Shown: positions 42,132-51,426, counted from the stretch's first letter. The stretch: DNA of 64,000 nt from UBA2428 sp002343545 (GCA_937952285.1 CALFZE010000124.1:1-64000), one strand, 5' to 3'. Numbers and translations are program-made. Notes: generated by a model from the sequence alone, not told the origin.

Positions 42132-43355
42132 ATGCCCGTGAGCCTTCGCTTCGGCCTCGTCCTTTGCGCGGGGCTCGCAAGCGCCTGCGCCTCCGATCGC
42201 TACGTCACGGAGTCCGCGCACCGCGACTTCGATCGCCGCGACTACGCGACGGCCGCGGAAAACTACGGAAAAGCCGCGTCCGAAGCGGGCGCCAACCAAG
42301 TCCTCTTCCTGCTGGACCAGGCGACCTCGCGTTTCGCGGCCCGCGAATACGACAAAGCCCTGCCCCTCTTCTTGCGCGCCGAGGATCTCATGGCGATCAA
42401 GGACTACACGAGCGTCAGCGAAGAGATCGGCACGCTCGCGACGGGCGAAGGTATCCGCGGCTACAAGGGCGAGGACTTCGAAAAAATCCTCGTGAACGTT
42501 TACCTCGCGCTCGGCTTCGCGAGCCTCGACAAGCTGGAAGACGCCCAAGTCGAAGCCCGCAAGATCAACCAACTCCTTTACCGCATGATCACCGAAGGCA
42601 AGCGCAACTACCAAGAGTCGCCCTTCGCGCGTTACCTTTCGGCCATGCTGTGGGAAGCCACGGGCGAAACGAACTCCGCCTACATCGACTACAAGAAAGC
42701 CTACGAGCTCGACCCCGGCTTTCCCGATCTCGGATCCGATCTGCTCGCGACGTCCAAGCGCATGGGCTTCGACGACGAGTTCGCGCGTTGGCGCGAAGCC
42801 TTCCCCCAATCTTCCCCTCGCGCGATCCCCAAAGACTCGGGCGAGGTCGTCGTTTTCTTCGAGAAGGGCCGCGGCCCGCTCAAAGTCCCCCGCTACGACG
42901 ACGACGCCTCCCTTCCTCGCTACGTCAGCCGTTACAGCGACGAGATGGCGGCGCAAGTTCTCGTGAACGGCGTCGCGACGGCGAACGCGAGCGACGTGCT
43001 CGACGTCACCCGGCTCTCGAAAAGTTTTCTCGAAGATCGCATCGGCCGCCTTCGGGCCGCGCGACTCGCCGGAGCCGCCGTTAAGGGTGCCATCGCCTAC
43101 GGCGTCGGCAAGGCGAGCGGCTCGGATGACTTGGGTTGGCTCACTTTCTTCCTGCTGCTCTTCAGCGACCGCGCCGACCTCCGTAGCTGGCGCACCCTGC
43201 CGTCGAGCATCCAGATGGCCCGCTTTCCGCTTCCCGCGGGCCGCTACGACCTGGCCGTGGACGTGGCCGGGATCGACGGTCGGCCGATGCGACGCATCGA
43301 TCTCGGCCGGATCGATCTGAAGGCCGGCCGCAAAGTCTTTCGCACGGCCCGCTGA
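42132..43355 (+). CDS. TPR-containing lipoprotein, COG3014-like
   Basis: 407 aa. Lipobox ASAC (Cys19), TPR-like repeats at about residues 25-190 (DFDRRDYATAAENYGKAA, KALPLFLRAEDLM, EATGETNSAYIDYKKAYELDPGF) and a C-terminal domain with a hydrophobic helix (GWLTFFLLLFSDRADLRSWRTLPSSIQMARF). The last motif and the order after LpoB suggest the COG3014 family. The molecular function is unknown; envelope-associated assembly is likely from the context. Confidence 0.78.
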   Translation: MPVSLRFGLVLCAGLASACASDRYVTESAHRDFDRRDYATAAENYGKAASEAGANQVLFLLDQATSRFAAREYDKALPLFLRAEDLMAIKDYTSVSEEIGTLATGEGIRGYKGEDFEKILVNVYLALGFASLDKLEDAQVEARKINQLLYRMITEGKRNYQESPFARYLSAMLWEATGETNSAYIDYKKAYELDPGFPDLGSDLLATSKRMGFDDEFARWREAFPQSSPRAIPKDSGEVVVFFEKGRGPLKVPRYDDDASLPRYVSRYSDEMAAQVLVNGVATANASDVLDVTRLSKSFLEDRIGRLRAARLAGAAVKGAIAYGVGKASGSDDLGWLTFFLLLFSDRADLRSWRTLPSSIQMARFPLPAGRYDLAVDVAGIDGRPMRRIDLGRIDLKAGRKVFRTAR

Positions 43356-43411
43356 CGAACTCCTTCGCTTCGTAGCCCGATCGAAGGGCTTGCCAGGTTG
43401 CGCACGCCCCC

Positions 43412-43417
43412 TATGAT
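43412..43417 (+). promoter_or_regulatory. Putative -10 element, leaderless start
   Basis: TATGAT ends 7 nt before the ATG at 43425 and so supports that codon as the start. Confidence 0.45.
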
Positions 43418-43424
43418 GGGCCCC

Positions 43425-44123
43425 ATGTTTGGCCCCATTCGCAACGTCGTCTTCGATCTCGACGGTACCCTCGTCGAGACCATGCCTTCCATCATTCGTG
43501 GGCTCAAGCTCGCGGTCGAAAGCGGCCTGGGCCGCGAAGTCACCCAAGCCGAGCTCGTCGCGACTTTCGGTCCGCCGCCCTTGGGCATCATGCGGACTTG
43601 GTTCAGCGACGAAGCCGTCGCGCAGCGCGCGCACCAGGTTTGGCTCGACTTCGAGCGCGACCTCGATCCGAACGAGATGCGCGCCTTCCCCGGCGTGCCC
43701 GAGATGCTCGAGGGGCTGGCGGCGTCGGGAGTCGGACTTTTCCTGTTCACGGGCCGCGACCGCAACGGCGCGCTCCGCACACTACAGCACAACGGTTGGC
43801 TCGATCGCTACTTCCTCGCCGATCGCATGCGCTGCGGGGACGACGGCTTCCCGCCGAAACCCGCGCCCGAAGGCCTCGTGCGCCTGCTCGCCGATCATGG
43901 CATCGACCCGGCGAGCACCCTCATGGTCGGGGATCACTCGATGGACGTGAAGGCGGGCCGTGCCGCGGGCACCAAAACCGGTGCCGCCCTTTGGGATCTA
44001 CCACCCGGCGAAAAGACTCAACGCGCCCGTTTTCGCGAAGCTTGGAGCAAGTGGGACGGCCTTCCCGTCGACGTGCGCCTCATCGAACCCACCAGCCTCC
44101 TGAGCTGGTTGAAGAAGCCCTAG
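43425..44123 (+). CDS. HAD-superfamily phosphatase, phosphoglycolate phosphatase-like
   Basis: 232 aa. Motif I VVFDLDGTLVET (nucleophile Asp), motif II LFLFTGRDR, motif III Lys in PPKPAPEG, motif IV MVGDHSMDVKAG. The alpha-helical cap between motifs I and II places it in subfamily IA (Gph/PpaX). The ATG at 43425 is preferred on the basis of the leaderless spacing and homology; in-frame ATGs lie at 43413 and 43416. The stop overlaps the convergent prepilin stop (CTAG). Confidence 0.88.
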   Translation: MFGPIRNVVFDLDGTLVETMPSIIRGLKLAVESGLGREVTQAELVATFGPPPLGIMRTWFSDEAVAQRAHQVWLDFERDLDPNEMRAFPGVPEMLEGLAASGVGLFLFTGRDRNGALRTLQHNGWLDRYFLADRMRCGDDGFPPKPAPEGLVRLLADHGIDPASTLMVGDHSMDVKAGRAAGTKTGAALWDLPPGEKTQRARFREAWSKWDGLPVDVRLIEPTSLLSWLKKP

Positions 44124-45160
44124 ATCCCCCAACCCTCGATCGGAACTTTCGCTTCGAGAAAAATTTCTCCCGCGCCGTCGAGGCCGGCGTAGGTTCCCAT
44201 CCAAGCTCCCCAGGCGGAACTCCCTCCGCCTCCGGAAGGCCACCCGTGACAGAGGACGCGGACCTTGAGACGAGTTTGGTCGTAGGCGTAGGGAACACCG
44301 GTGCAAGCACTGAGGTTATCGCGAGCCAAGCGGCTGAAAAATCCGACCGGCGCCGCGTAACTGTCGACGACGTTCAATGCGAAAGGCAACTTCACGAGGT
44401 CGATCCGCGCTCCGGCCGGAAGCTGAAACAGGGTTAGTCCGGTTCCGTCGGTTCCGCCGGCCGTCTGTTGAAAGCGCCAGACCACTTCCATCGAATCTCC
44501 CACCCGACGCCAACTCACTCGGTCGACCGTGGTCGTCCCCTTCGTGGGCGCCGTGGCCGTGCTCGTCACAACCGCGGGGCCCGCATTTTGCCATTCCGTC
44601 ACGGTCACCGACGCCGATTGCCCGCATCCCTGGATCGGACCCACGCCCGGCGTCGTGAGGACCGAGCGCTTGACTCTCAAGGAAACGGGAAACTTCCGAT
44701 CGACCTCGAAGTTCTGCCCGGAAAGCCGGATCTTCAGTTCCAGCTGAGCCAAAACGACGTCAAACTTATCCGCTCCCACGTCGAAGCTATTCATCACGGT
44801 ACCCGCGCTGAACGAAGCCGCCGTCACCGTGAAGTTTGGCTGGGCCGCGCCCAAAACAAAAATATTCTGGGCCGAAAGGCCGATCGGAAAACTCTGAATC
44901 GACGGATTGCCACCCGTCAAAGCGTAGTTACGCGCGGTCGCGGGCGACAGGTTCGTCACGGAATCCGAGCAGGCCTGCGGCGAAGCCGTCGTGATCCTAA
45001 CGAGGGATTCGAAATCGACGAGCTCCCCGTAAGAGGTGGCTCGTTTTTGAGTCGAAAAAACACCCTTAAAAAGCCCCGAAAATCCGACCGCCAAGAATCC
45101 CAACATCGCGGCCCCGACCAAGATCGACGCGAGGGAAAAGCCATCTCTACCGTTCTTCAT
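44120..45160 (-). CDS. Prepilin-like protein lacking Glu5
   Basis: 346 aa. A short charged leader MKNGRDG is followed by FSLASILVGAAMLGFLAVGFSGLF, the layout of a class III prepilin, but position 5 is Ser rather than Glu. Loss of Glu5 occurs in tip pseudopilins such as GspK. The long C-terminal domain is beta-rich, with paired Cys (around QACSDS, QGCGQS, ACTG, LCHG). The ATG at 45160 is chosen because the leader is then seven residues; TACTTT ends 6 nt upstream. It follows the murE gene but has its own promoter. Confidence 0.72.
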   Translation of the reverse strand: MKNGRDGFSLASILVGAAMLGFLAVGFSGLFKGVFSTQKRATSYGELVDFESLVRITTASPQACSDSVTNLSPATARNYALTGGNPSIQSFPIGLSAQNIFVLGAAQPNFTVTAASFSAGTVMNSFDVGADKFDVVLAQLELKIRLSGQNFEVDRKFPVSLRVKRSVLTTPGVGPIQGCGQSASVTVTEWQNAGPAVVTSTATAPTKGTTTVDRVSWRRVGDSMEVVWRFQQTAGGTDGTGLTLFQLPAGARIDLVKLPFALNVVDSYAAPVGFFSRLARDNLSACTGVPYAYDQTRLKVRVLCHGWPSGGGGSSAWGAWMGTYAGLDGAGEIFLEAKVPIEGWGI

Positions 45161-45166
45161 TCCATC

Positions 45167-45172
45167 AAAGTA
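45167..45172 (-). promoter_or_regulatory. Extended -10 element, leaderless start
   Basis: TGT-TACTTT on the minus strand, 6 nt from the ATG at 45160. Confidence 0.5.
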
Positions 45173-45200
45173 ACAGCTGTCTCGGACCCAAAGAAGCCGG

Positions 45201-46670
45201 CTAGGTCGTTCCAACGCCGGAACTTTCGAGCGCCGATCGACAGACCTCCACGTCGGAAAACACGCGTCTCTCCGTTCCGACGATCTGGTAGTCCTCGTGT
45301 CCCTTGCCGGCGACCACGCAGATGTCGCCCGGAGCGAGACCCGCGATCACGGACTCGATGGCTTCACGGCGATCCACGATCGCTCGGTAACGGCCGCCCG
45401 CGAGGCCGCGGGTCATGTCGTCCAAGATCGAGGTCGGGGATTCGGATCGAGGGTTGTCGGAAGTGAACACGGCTTCGTCCGCGGTGAGCGCCGCGCGCGC
45501 CATGAGCGGACGCTTGGAGCGGTCACGGTCTCCCCCGCAGCCCACGACGCAAACGAGACGCCCGCCCGAGGGGCGAAGCTCCTTCAGCGCATCGATGACT
45601 TTGAGCACGGCATCCGGCGTGTGGGCATAGTCCACGAAAACGTGACGATTGCCCCGCGGATCGATCACCCTCTCAAGCCGTCCGCGCGCGCCGCCGAAGG
45701 AAGCGACGGCCCGACGGCAGACTTCGTCCGACACGCCGAGACCTCGGGCGACTTCCAGGCAACCCACGATATTTTCGGCGTTGTAGCGACCGAGCATCGG
45801 GCTCGCGAAAGAGGCCCCGTCGGCGCGCCGAATCTTCAGCCCGCCGACGTCGTGGGACTCGACCTCGAAACCCTCGCCGAGGCCGACGACGTTCGCGCGT
45901 GCCCCCGGCGCGACCCTCCGAGCGATACGATGGCCCGCCTCGTTGGCGTTCAGCACGGCCACCGGCCGTTTCGCCGCGGCAACGGAATCCGCCAAGAGGC
46001 GCCCGAAGAGCTCCGCCTTGGCCGCTTCGTAAGCCTCCATGGTGCCGTGATAATCCAGATGATCCTGGGTCAGGTTCGTGAAGAGGGCCGCGTCGAAGTC
46101 GCAGCCGTCCGCCCGACGGAGCGAAAGTGCGTGGCTGCTAACCTCCATCACGACGGCATCGACGCCATCGTCGACGAGCGAGCGCAGAAGTGTCTGGAGG
46201 GTGGGAGCGTCGGGCGTCGTGAACCCCGTTTCGAGCGCGCGCTCGGGGCTTTCCGGTTGCCTACCCGCCCAGAGCGAAACTCCGAGCGTGCCGATCTCGG
46301 CGCTTCGCCACCCGTTCTCGACGAAGATACGGCGCAGAAGACTCGCGCAGGTCGTCTTGCCGTTCGTCCCGGTAACGCCGACGAGCTTCAGGCGTCGACT
46401 CGGAAAGCGGCAGGACTCGGCCGAAGCGAGCGCCAACTCGCGCCGAAGGTCCGCGCGGCGTTCGTAACTCGTCAGCGCGGCATCGCGATCGTAAAGCGTG
46501 GCGTCGACGAACACGCGCGCGGGCGCGCGGGCGAGGAGCTGCGCGCGCGTTTCGGCGGGCTGCTCGGCGAAGAGGCAGACGACCTCGTCCGACCCCGACG
46601 GTGCCTGACGGGAGTCCCAGATCCACACGCCTTGGGAACTCTCGATCCGGGGAAACTTCTCGACTCTCAT
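45201..46670 (-). CDS. murE: UDP-MurNAc-tripeptide synthetase (meso-DAP adding)
   Basis: 489 aa Mur ligase adding the third stem-peptide residue. Mur P-loop VTGTNGKTTCASLLR, the carbamylated-Lys region and the DHLDYHGTMEAYEAAKAELF motif, HVFVDYAHTPDAVLK, and the specificity motif DNPRSESP, in which DNPR indicates meso-diaminopimelate. The start overlaps the ftsI stop by 4 nt. Last visible member of the division/cell-wall cluster here; murF and mraY do not follow, so the cluster is split. Confidence 0.95.
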   Translation of the reverse strand: MRVEKFPRIESSQGVWIWDSRQAPSGSDEVVCLFAEQPAETRAQLLARAPARVFVDATLYDRDAALTSYERRADLRRELALASAESCRFPSRRLKLVGVTGTNGKTTCASLLRRIFVENGWRSAEIGTLGVSLWAGRQPESPERALETGFTTPDAPTLQTLLRSLVDDGVDAVVMEVSSHALSLRRADGCDFDAALFTNLTQDHLDYHGTMEAYEAAKAELFGRLLADSVAAAKRPVAVLNANEAGHRIARRVAPGARANVVGLGEGFEVESHDVGGLKIRRADGASFASPMLGRYNAENIVGCLEVARGLGVSDEVCRRAVASFGGARGRLERVIDPRGNRHVFVDYAHTPDAVLKVIDALKELRPSGGRLVCVVGCGGDRDRSKRPLMARAALTADEAVFTSDNPRSESPTSILDDMTRGLAGGRYRAIVDRREAIESVIAGLAPGDICVVAGKGHEDYQIVGTERRVFSDVEVCRSALESSGVGTT

Positions 46671-48604
46671 CGGAGCTTCAAAACAACTTTCTCGCCCGCC
46701 TTCAAGCGCGCGCCGGCGGCCGGGAACTGGTCCGCGACGAAGCGCCCGTTACCCAGCAATTCGAGAACCGCGCCGCGCTCCTGCAGGATGCGCAGCGCCC
46801 CGGATAAGGGGAGCCCCTTGAAATCCGGGAGCTCGTTCGAGGGGAGCGAGACCTTCGCGAAGCTCTCGCTCGAGGCGGACGAAGCGGCCGGGCGACGAGC
46901 CAACGGCGCCGTCGACGGCGGCGGAAGCGGCGTAGGAGCCCGCGACGGATTCGAGAAGCGCAAAGCCGCCGAGGCGATCCGCGAGAAAACGGGGGCGGCC
47001 ACCCCGCCTCCGTAGTATCCGCCCGTGCGCGGTTCGTCGATCAAGACGTAGATCACGAAGCGAGGATCCTGCGCCGGCAGGAATCCCGCGAACGACGACC
47101 AGTAGGCGCCCGACTTGTAACCCCGGGCTTCGTAGTCGACTTTCTGGGAGGTTCCGGTTTTTCCCGCGACCCGAAAGCTATCGACCTTAGCCGCGGTTCC
47201 CGTGCCCTCTTCCTCGACGACCTTCTCCAAGATTCCCCGCATGGTTTTGGCCGTCGCCGCCGACAACACGCGTTCGCGCGACGAGGTGCCGTGCCCGCGC
47301 GCGAAACGCGGTTTGACCCGGTAGCCGCCGTTCGCGATGACGGCGTAGGCCGTCGCGATCTGCAGCGGCGTCGAAGCGAAACCCTGGCCGAAGGACATCG
47401 TGGCTTGTTCGAGCTTCTGGGCCGCGGTCGGGCGGCGAAAGAGTCCCTTGGACTCCGCGCCCAAGTCGACGCCCGTCGCGCCGATGAGACCGACCGAGCG
47501 GAAGGCCTGCTCGACTTTTTCCCACCCCATCTTCTGCTGAAGCACGACGGTGCCGACGTTGCTCGAGTAGCGGATGAGGTCGACGATGCTGACGTTTGCG
47601 AAACGGTGCTTGGCGTCGGCTTCGCCGATCGTCTTGCGGCCGATCTTGATGAAGCCGTTGCCGGCCGAGATTTTGGATTGCGGGTTCACGAGCTTGTCTT
47701 CGAGCGCCTGGGCGACGACGAAGGGCTTCACGACGCTGCCGGGCTCGATCGGGTCCGTCAAAAGACGAAAGCGCCGCGAATCGGCGGACGACAGGCCCGC
47801 CGCGTTCGGATCGAAAGTCGGCACGCTCGCGGCCGCCAGGATCTCTCCATTGTGGGGATCGAGCACGAGCGCCGTGCCGCTCACCGCGTCGTGCTTACGC
47901 ACGGCTTCCATGAGAGCGGATTCGACCGAAAACTGAAGGTGCGCATCGATCGTGAGCTCAAGGTCTTGGCCGTGGTAGGAATCGAGACGGATCTGGTCGG
48001 CCTCCGAGAAGAGCGGCCGTCCGAGCGCGTCCCGGCGCAGCGTGATCTGGCCGCGCTCGGCCCGCAGACTTTCGTCGAAGGCCCGTTCGACGCCCTCCAC
48101 GCCCTTGCCGTCGATCGAGACGAAACCGAGGGCGTGCGAGGCGAGCGTGCCTTGCGGGTACTGGCGACGGTACTCGCGGAGGGTACCCACCCCCGGCAGC
48201 GTGCGCAGATCGAGCCGACGAAGGCGCTCGAGCGCGCGCTCGTCGAGCTGGCGCGCGAGCCACGAGAACTTGCGTCCCGAGTGATCGCGGATGCGGTCCC
48301 GCAGGCCGCGGGCCTCGGTGCCCAGCACCGGCGCGAGGGCCTTCGCCACCGCGTCGGGATCCTTGACGAGACGGGGATTCACGAAAACCGAAACCGTGTT
48401 CGTCGAGACGGCGAGCTCGCGCCCGTTACGATCGCGGATCGTGCCACGACGGCCGACGAGATCGATTTTCTGTAGCAGCTGGCGGCGGGCGAGCGCCTCG
48501 ACCTTGGGGCTCGGCAGGATCTGCAATTGGAAGGACCGCGCGAGCACCGCGAGGAACCCGACGAGAAGCCCGAGCGCCAGCAGGCGCAAGCGAAGCCGCA
48601 TCAT
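46667..48604 (-). CDS. ftsI: Division transpeptidase FtsI/PBP3 with C-terminal PASTA domain
   Basis: 645 aa class B PBP for septal peptidoglycan cross-linking. One N-terminal membrane helix, dimerisation domain (RGTIRDRNGRELAVS), transpeptidase domain with SxxK in EPGSVVKPF, SxN in RYSSNVG, and KTG in VAGKTGTSQ. A single PASTA domain ends the protein (LPDFKGLPLSGALRILQERGAVLELLGNGRFV). Two tandem ATGs; the first overlaps the ftsL stop. The Pro/Ala/Ser linker before PASTA is about 35 aa. Confidence 0.95.
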   Translation of the reverse strand: MMRLRLRLLALGLLVGFLAVLARSFQLQILPSPKVEALARRQLLQKIDLVGRRGTIRDRNGRELAVSTNTVSVFVNPRLVKDPDAVAKALAPVLGTEARGLRDRIRDHSGRKFSWLARQLDERALERLRRLDLRTLPGVGTLREYRRQYPQGTLASHALGFVSIDGKGVEGVERAFDESLRAERGQITLRRDALGRPLFSEADQIRLDSYHGQDLELTIDAHLQFSVESALMEAVRKHDAVSGTALVLDPHNGEILAAASVPTFDPNAAGLSSADSRRFRLLTDPIEPGSVVKPFVVAQALEDKLVNPQSKISAGNGFIKIGRKTIGEADAKHRFANVSIVDLIRYSSNVGTVVLQQKMGWEKVEQAFRSVGLIGATGVDLGAESKGLFRRPTAAQKLEQATMSFGQGFASTPLQIATAYAVIANGGYRVKPRFARGHGTSSRERVLSAATAKTMRGILEKVVEEEGTGTAAKVDSFRVAGKTGTSQKVDYEARGYKSGAYWSSFAGFLPAQDPRFVIYVLIDEPRTGGYYGGGVAAPVFSRIASAALRFSNPSRAPTPLPPPSTAPLARRPAASSASSESFAKVSLPSNELPDFKGLPLSGALRILQERGAVLELLGNGRFVADQFPAAGARLKAGEKVVLKLR

Positions 48605-48930
48605 CGAAGCGAGGCGCCCTTCGCGCGCGGCGATTCGGGGAAGAGCACGCGTTTTCCGTCCGGACGCTCGAAGCCGCTACCTTCGCTCACGAGGGATTCG
48701 GCCAAGCGCTCGAGGCTGGCGGGCCCCATGAGCCGTTCCCGCTGGACGCGCAGGCTCGCGATCTTCGACTCGAACTCGCGGATCTTGGCGCGTTGCTCGG
48801 CGACCGCGAAGCCCTTCGTCACGACGAGGGTACGCAACTGGATGTGGAGCAGGAAGAAAAGCACGCAAAGACCGACGAAGGCGAGAACCTTCAAGACGGC
48901 CTTCTGATGATGGTTCAGCGACTCCCCCAA
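48601..48930 (-). CDS. ftsL: Cell division protein FtsL-like
   Basis: 109 aa bitopic protein: short cytoplasmic N-terminus, one membrane helix (VLAFVGLCVLFFLLHI, about 14-30) and a periplasmic leucine-zipper-like coiled coil (QRAKIREFESKIASLRVQRERL). Size, topology and position between rsmH and ftsI identify FtsL. TTG start with the strong ribosome-binding site GGAGGGGGAG. It overlaps ftsI by 4 nt. Confidence 0.85.
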   Translation of the reverse strand: MGESLNHHQKAVLKVLAFVGLCVLFFLLHIQLRTLVVTKGFAVAEQRAKIREFESKIASLRVQRERLMGPASLERLAESLVSEGSGFERPDGKRVLFPESPRAKGASLR

Positions 48931-48965
48931 GCGCTCCCCCTCCGGACGGCATGTACGCGGTCGTT

Positions 48966-49850
48966 CTAGCGTCGGCGTTCCAAGATCCGAAGCTTCGCGC
49001 TTCGGCTTCGCGGGTTCGCCGCGATCTCTTCGTCGGACGGAATCACCGGACGCTTAGACAGAATATCGAAGGCCCCGTCCTCGGCCAAGTCACGAAAGCG
49101 GTTTTTGACCAGACGGTCTTCGATGGAATGAAAAGAGATGATCGCGAGGCGACCGCCGACCGCGAGCGCGTCCGGGGCCCAACGTAGCAAGGCCTTCAAT
49201 TCGCCGACTTCGTCGTTGATCGCCATGCGAAAGGCCTGGAAGGCGCGCGTCGCCGGATGGATACGACTGTCGCTACCGTAGTTCAGGCTCTTCGAGATAC
49301 GATCCGCCAAGGTCTTGGCGCTCACGAAGGCGTCGCCCCCCCAAGACTTCAGGTCCCGCGCGAGTTTGCGAGCTTTGGGCTCCTCGCCGAAGCCGTCGAG
49401 GATCTCGACGAGGTCCGCCTCGCTCGTCGCCGCGAGCCACTCCGAGAACGAAGCGCCGCGCGTGGGGTCCATGCGAAAGTCCGGCGCTTGCTCCGAACGA
49501 AGGCTAAGTCCGCGCGCGGGGTCGTCGATCTGAAACGAGGAGATCCCGAGGTCCGCCAGCACGAACGCGAGCTTCCCGTCGAAGTCGGGGCGCTTCGAAA
49601 AAACGCCCGCCCGAAAATCCACGCGAGCCTCGACGCCCTTGTCGTGCGCGGTTTTCATCACGCGCGCTTGCGCTTCGGGGTCGCGATCGATCGCGAGGCC
49701 GCGCCAACGTGGAGAAGCGAGCAAACACTCGGTGAGATGCCCACCGGCGCCCGCCGTTCCGTCGATCAAAATGGCGTCTTCTTCACGCAAAGGCGAAGTG
49801 CGCGCAGCGTCAATTATTTCGGCAAGAAGAACGGACACATGTAAATTCAT
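48966..49850 (-). CDS. rsmH: 16S rRNA (cytosine(1402)-N4)-methyltransferase RsmH
   Basis: 294 aa (MraW). It begins MNLHVSVLLAEIIDA, with the SAM site IDGTAGAGGHLTECLL, ADLGISSFQIDDPARGLSLRSEQAPDFRMDP, and the C-terminal SFHSIEDRLVKNRFR. First gene of the division/cell-wall cluster; no mraZ lies upstream because the flagellin region begins there. Confidence 0.96.
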   Translation of the reverse strand: MNLHVSVLLAEIIDAARTSPLREEDAILIDGTAGAGGHLTECLLASPRWRGLAIDRDPEAQARVMKTAHDKGVEARVDFRAGVFSKRPDFDGKLAFVLADLGISSFQIDDPARGLSLRSEQAPDFRMDPTRGASFSEWLAATSEADLVEILDGFGEEPKARKLARDLKSWGGDAFVSAKTLADRISKSLNYGSDSRIHPATRAFQAFRMAINDEVGELKALLRWAPDALAVGGRLAIISFHSIEDRLVKNRFRDLAEDGAFDILSKRPVIPSDEEIAANPRSRSAKLRILERRR

Positions 49851-50041
49851 TGTAAGTTCGAAGACATTACGCGATGCAGCTAAATGGTCAACCTAAATCC
49901 CTAAGTTTCTAGAGATTTTTTTGCATCACCCCCTCAAGCCCGCCGTCAAAATTCCGATGAACTGAGCATGATCGGCGTCACAGATTTGACGATCGATCTC
50001 AACCCGCGGGTTGCTCGCATCGGTCCAGTACCGCAGCGCAG
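49851..50041. other. Intergenic region between rsmH and the flagellin leader
   Basis: AT-richer segment containing the divergent rsmH promoter and presumably the fliC1 promoter. No match to the FliA consensus with correct spacing was found, in contrast to the other two flagellin genes. Nothing else recognised. Confidence 0.4.
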
Positions 50042-50266
50042 TCCCAGGGTCGGAAGGAAGGAGGTTCGGAAGACGGAACGGAGGTTTTGACTACGGACGG
50101 ACTCTGCACGGTGGGATGGACCCCCGAGGCAGCTGTCAAAGAAACCGATTTTTGTTCTGACAACGAAGGCCAAGGAGAGTGGGCCAAACGATCGAGAAGG
50201 CCGGCAGCCGACTCGAACGTCACAAAACACGGAGGTGGAAATGAAACAGTCTAAAGGAGACTAAAA
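50042..50266 (+). promoter_or_regulatory. Structured 5' leader of flagellin gene 1
   Basis: Homologous over its whole length to the leader at 51427-51659. Predicted hairpins: A GTTC/GAAC (50064-50079), B CTGC/GCAG (50104-50132), C TGTCA/TGACA (50134-50162), D GGCC/GGCC (50168-50085 numbering aside, 50168-50171 with 50182-50185), E CGAG..GGC/GCC..CTCG with tandem A-A/G-A mismatches (50193-50215). B, C and D differ in sequence from the second copy but keep pairing. It ends with the 7-codon upstream ORF. Confidence 0.75.
50241..50264 (+). CDS. 7-codon upstream ORF of flagellin 1
   Basis: Encodes MKQSKGD, with its own GGAGG 5 nt before the ATG. The stop is 2 nt before the flagellin ATG, and the flagellin ribosome-binding site (AAAGGAG) lies inside codons 5-7. 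Position, length, start context and the GD-stop ending are conserved in the second copy. Confidence 0.6.
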   Translation: MKQSKGD

Positions 50267-51100
50267 ATGGGACTTCGCATTAATACGAACCAGATCGCCG
50301 TGAACGCTCAACGTAACCTCCGCGGCAACCAAGCCACGCTTCAAGGTTCTTCCGAGAAGCTCGCTTCGGGTTACCGTATCAACAAGTCGGCCGACGACGC
50401 CGCCGGTCTCGCGATCAGCGATAACCTCGGCGGTATGGTCCGCTCGTACCAACAAGCGGGTCGTAACGCTCAAGACGGTATCTCCTTCGTTCAGGTCGCC
50501 GAAGGCGGCATGGGTGAAGTCGGTAACATGCTCAACCGTCTCCGCGAACTCTCGGTCCAAGCCGCTTCCGATACGATCGGCTCGCGTGAACGCGAGTTCC
50601 TCGACCGCGAAGCGCAACAGCTCAAACTCGAAGTTGAACGCGTCGCCCAGTCGACCGAGTTCAACGGCACCAAACTCTTGAACGGTTCGGGCACCAAGCT
50701 CGACTTCCAAATCGGCGTGAACAACGACGACTTCCTCGACCGGATCGGTTACGACCCGTCGCAGACGAACGTTTCCGCGGACGCCCTCGGTATCAGCGGA
50801 ATCAACCTCGCCGACAAAGCGACGGCGCAAGGTGGTCTTAACAACATCGATAACGCGATCCTCGTTCTGAACAGCAACCGCGCAACGCTCGGTGCCCTTC
50901 AGAACCGCCTGACCTCGACGTACGCGAGCACGGAAATCGCGGTCGAGAACTTCAGCGCCGCCAAGAGCCGTATCCGCGACACGGATTTCGCGTCGGTCAC
51001 GGCTGATATGACCCGCGATATGGTCAAGACCCAAGCCTCGACGGCCGTCTTGAGCCAAGCGAACTCGTCCACCCAAATGGCCCTCCGCCTCTTGGGCTAA
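50267..51100 (+). CDS. fliC1: Flagellin, copy 1
   Basis: 277 aa. Only the conserved N- (MGLRINTNQIAVNAQRNLRGNQ...) and C-terminal (SRIRDTDFASVTADMTRDMVKTQASTAVLSQANSSTQMALRLLG) D0/D1 coiled-coil domains are present with a short middle; the variable D2/D3 domains are absent, as in Bdellovibrio-type flagellins. It is assembled into the filament via the flagellar type III system. Terminator follows. Confidence 0.96.
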   Translation: MGLRINTNQIAVNAQRNLRGNQATLQGSSEKLASGYRINKSADDAAGLAISDNLGGMVRSYQQAGRNAQDGISFVQVAEGGMGEVGNMLNRLRELSVQAASDTIGSREREFLDREAQQLKLEVERVAQSTEFNGTKLLNGSGTKLDFQIGVNNDDFLDRIGYDPSQTNVSADALGISGINLADKATAQGGLNNIDNAILVLNSNRATLGALQNRLTSTYASTEIAVENFSAAKSRIRDTDFASVTADMTRDMVKTQASTAVLSQANSSTQMALRLLG

Positions 51101-51129
51101 GACCCTCCTCGATCGTCAAAGTTCTGACG

Positions 51130-51171
51130 CCGGAAATTCCCTCCAAGCGGGGGAATTTCCGGCTTTTTTTT
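51130..51171 (+). terminator. Rho-independent terminator of flagellin 1
   Basis: Stem CCGGAAATTCCC/GGGAATTTCCGG with a short loop, followed by eight T. Confidence 0.95.
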
Positions 51172-51426
51172 GCCCTTCATACAAAGAAAATAATCGGCTT
51201 CGCTTCCCTGCGACGCACGAGATCAATTCCAATGTCTCTGAAGACATTCTGCACAGAGTCAATTTAACAATTCACGCCTTCTTGATGCGACCTTAAGAAT
51301 CTTTCCAAAGTCGCCTCAAGACCTCCTCCCCATCACCGATAGCGCCCATGTGCGAGGAGAGTCAGCTCTTCGCCGACACCTACTCCCAGGTGGATCTGCC
51401 GTGCGCTCCATTCGCGCGCGACTGTC
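51172..51426 (+). other. Intergenic region with the putative FliA promoter of flagellin 2
   Basis: About 255 nt of AT-richer sequence between the fliC1 terminator and the second leader. It contains the TCAA-N15-ACCGATAG element described next. No ORF was recognised. Confidence 0.4.
51316..51342 (+). promoter_or_regulatory. Putative sigma-28 (FliA) promoter of flagellin 2
   Basis: TCAA at 51316-51319 and ACCGATAG at 51335-51342 with exactly 15 nt between, compared with the consensus TAAA-N15-GCCGATAA. It would give a leader of about 310 nt. Confidence 0.5.

Noticed and set aside
49900..50041. FliA promoter for flagellin 1
   Set aside because: Only poor matches (for example TCAA-N15-CATCGGTC) were found; none is convincing.
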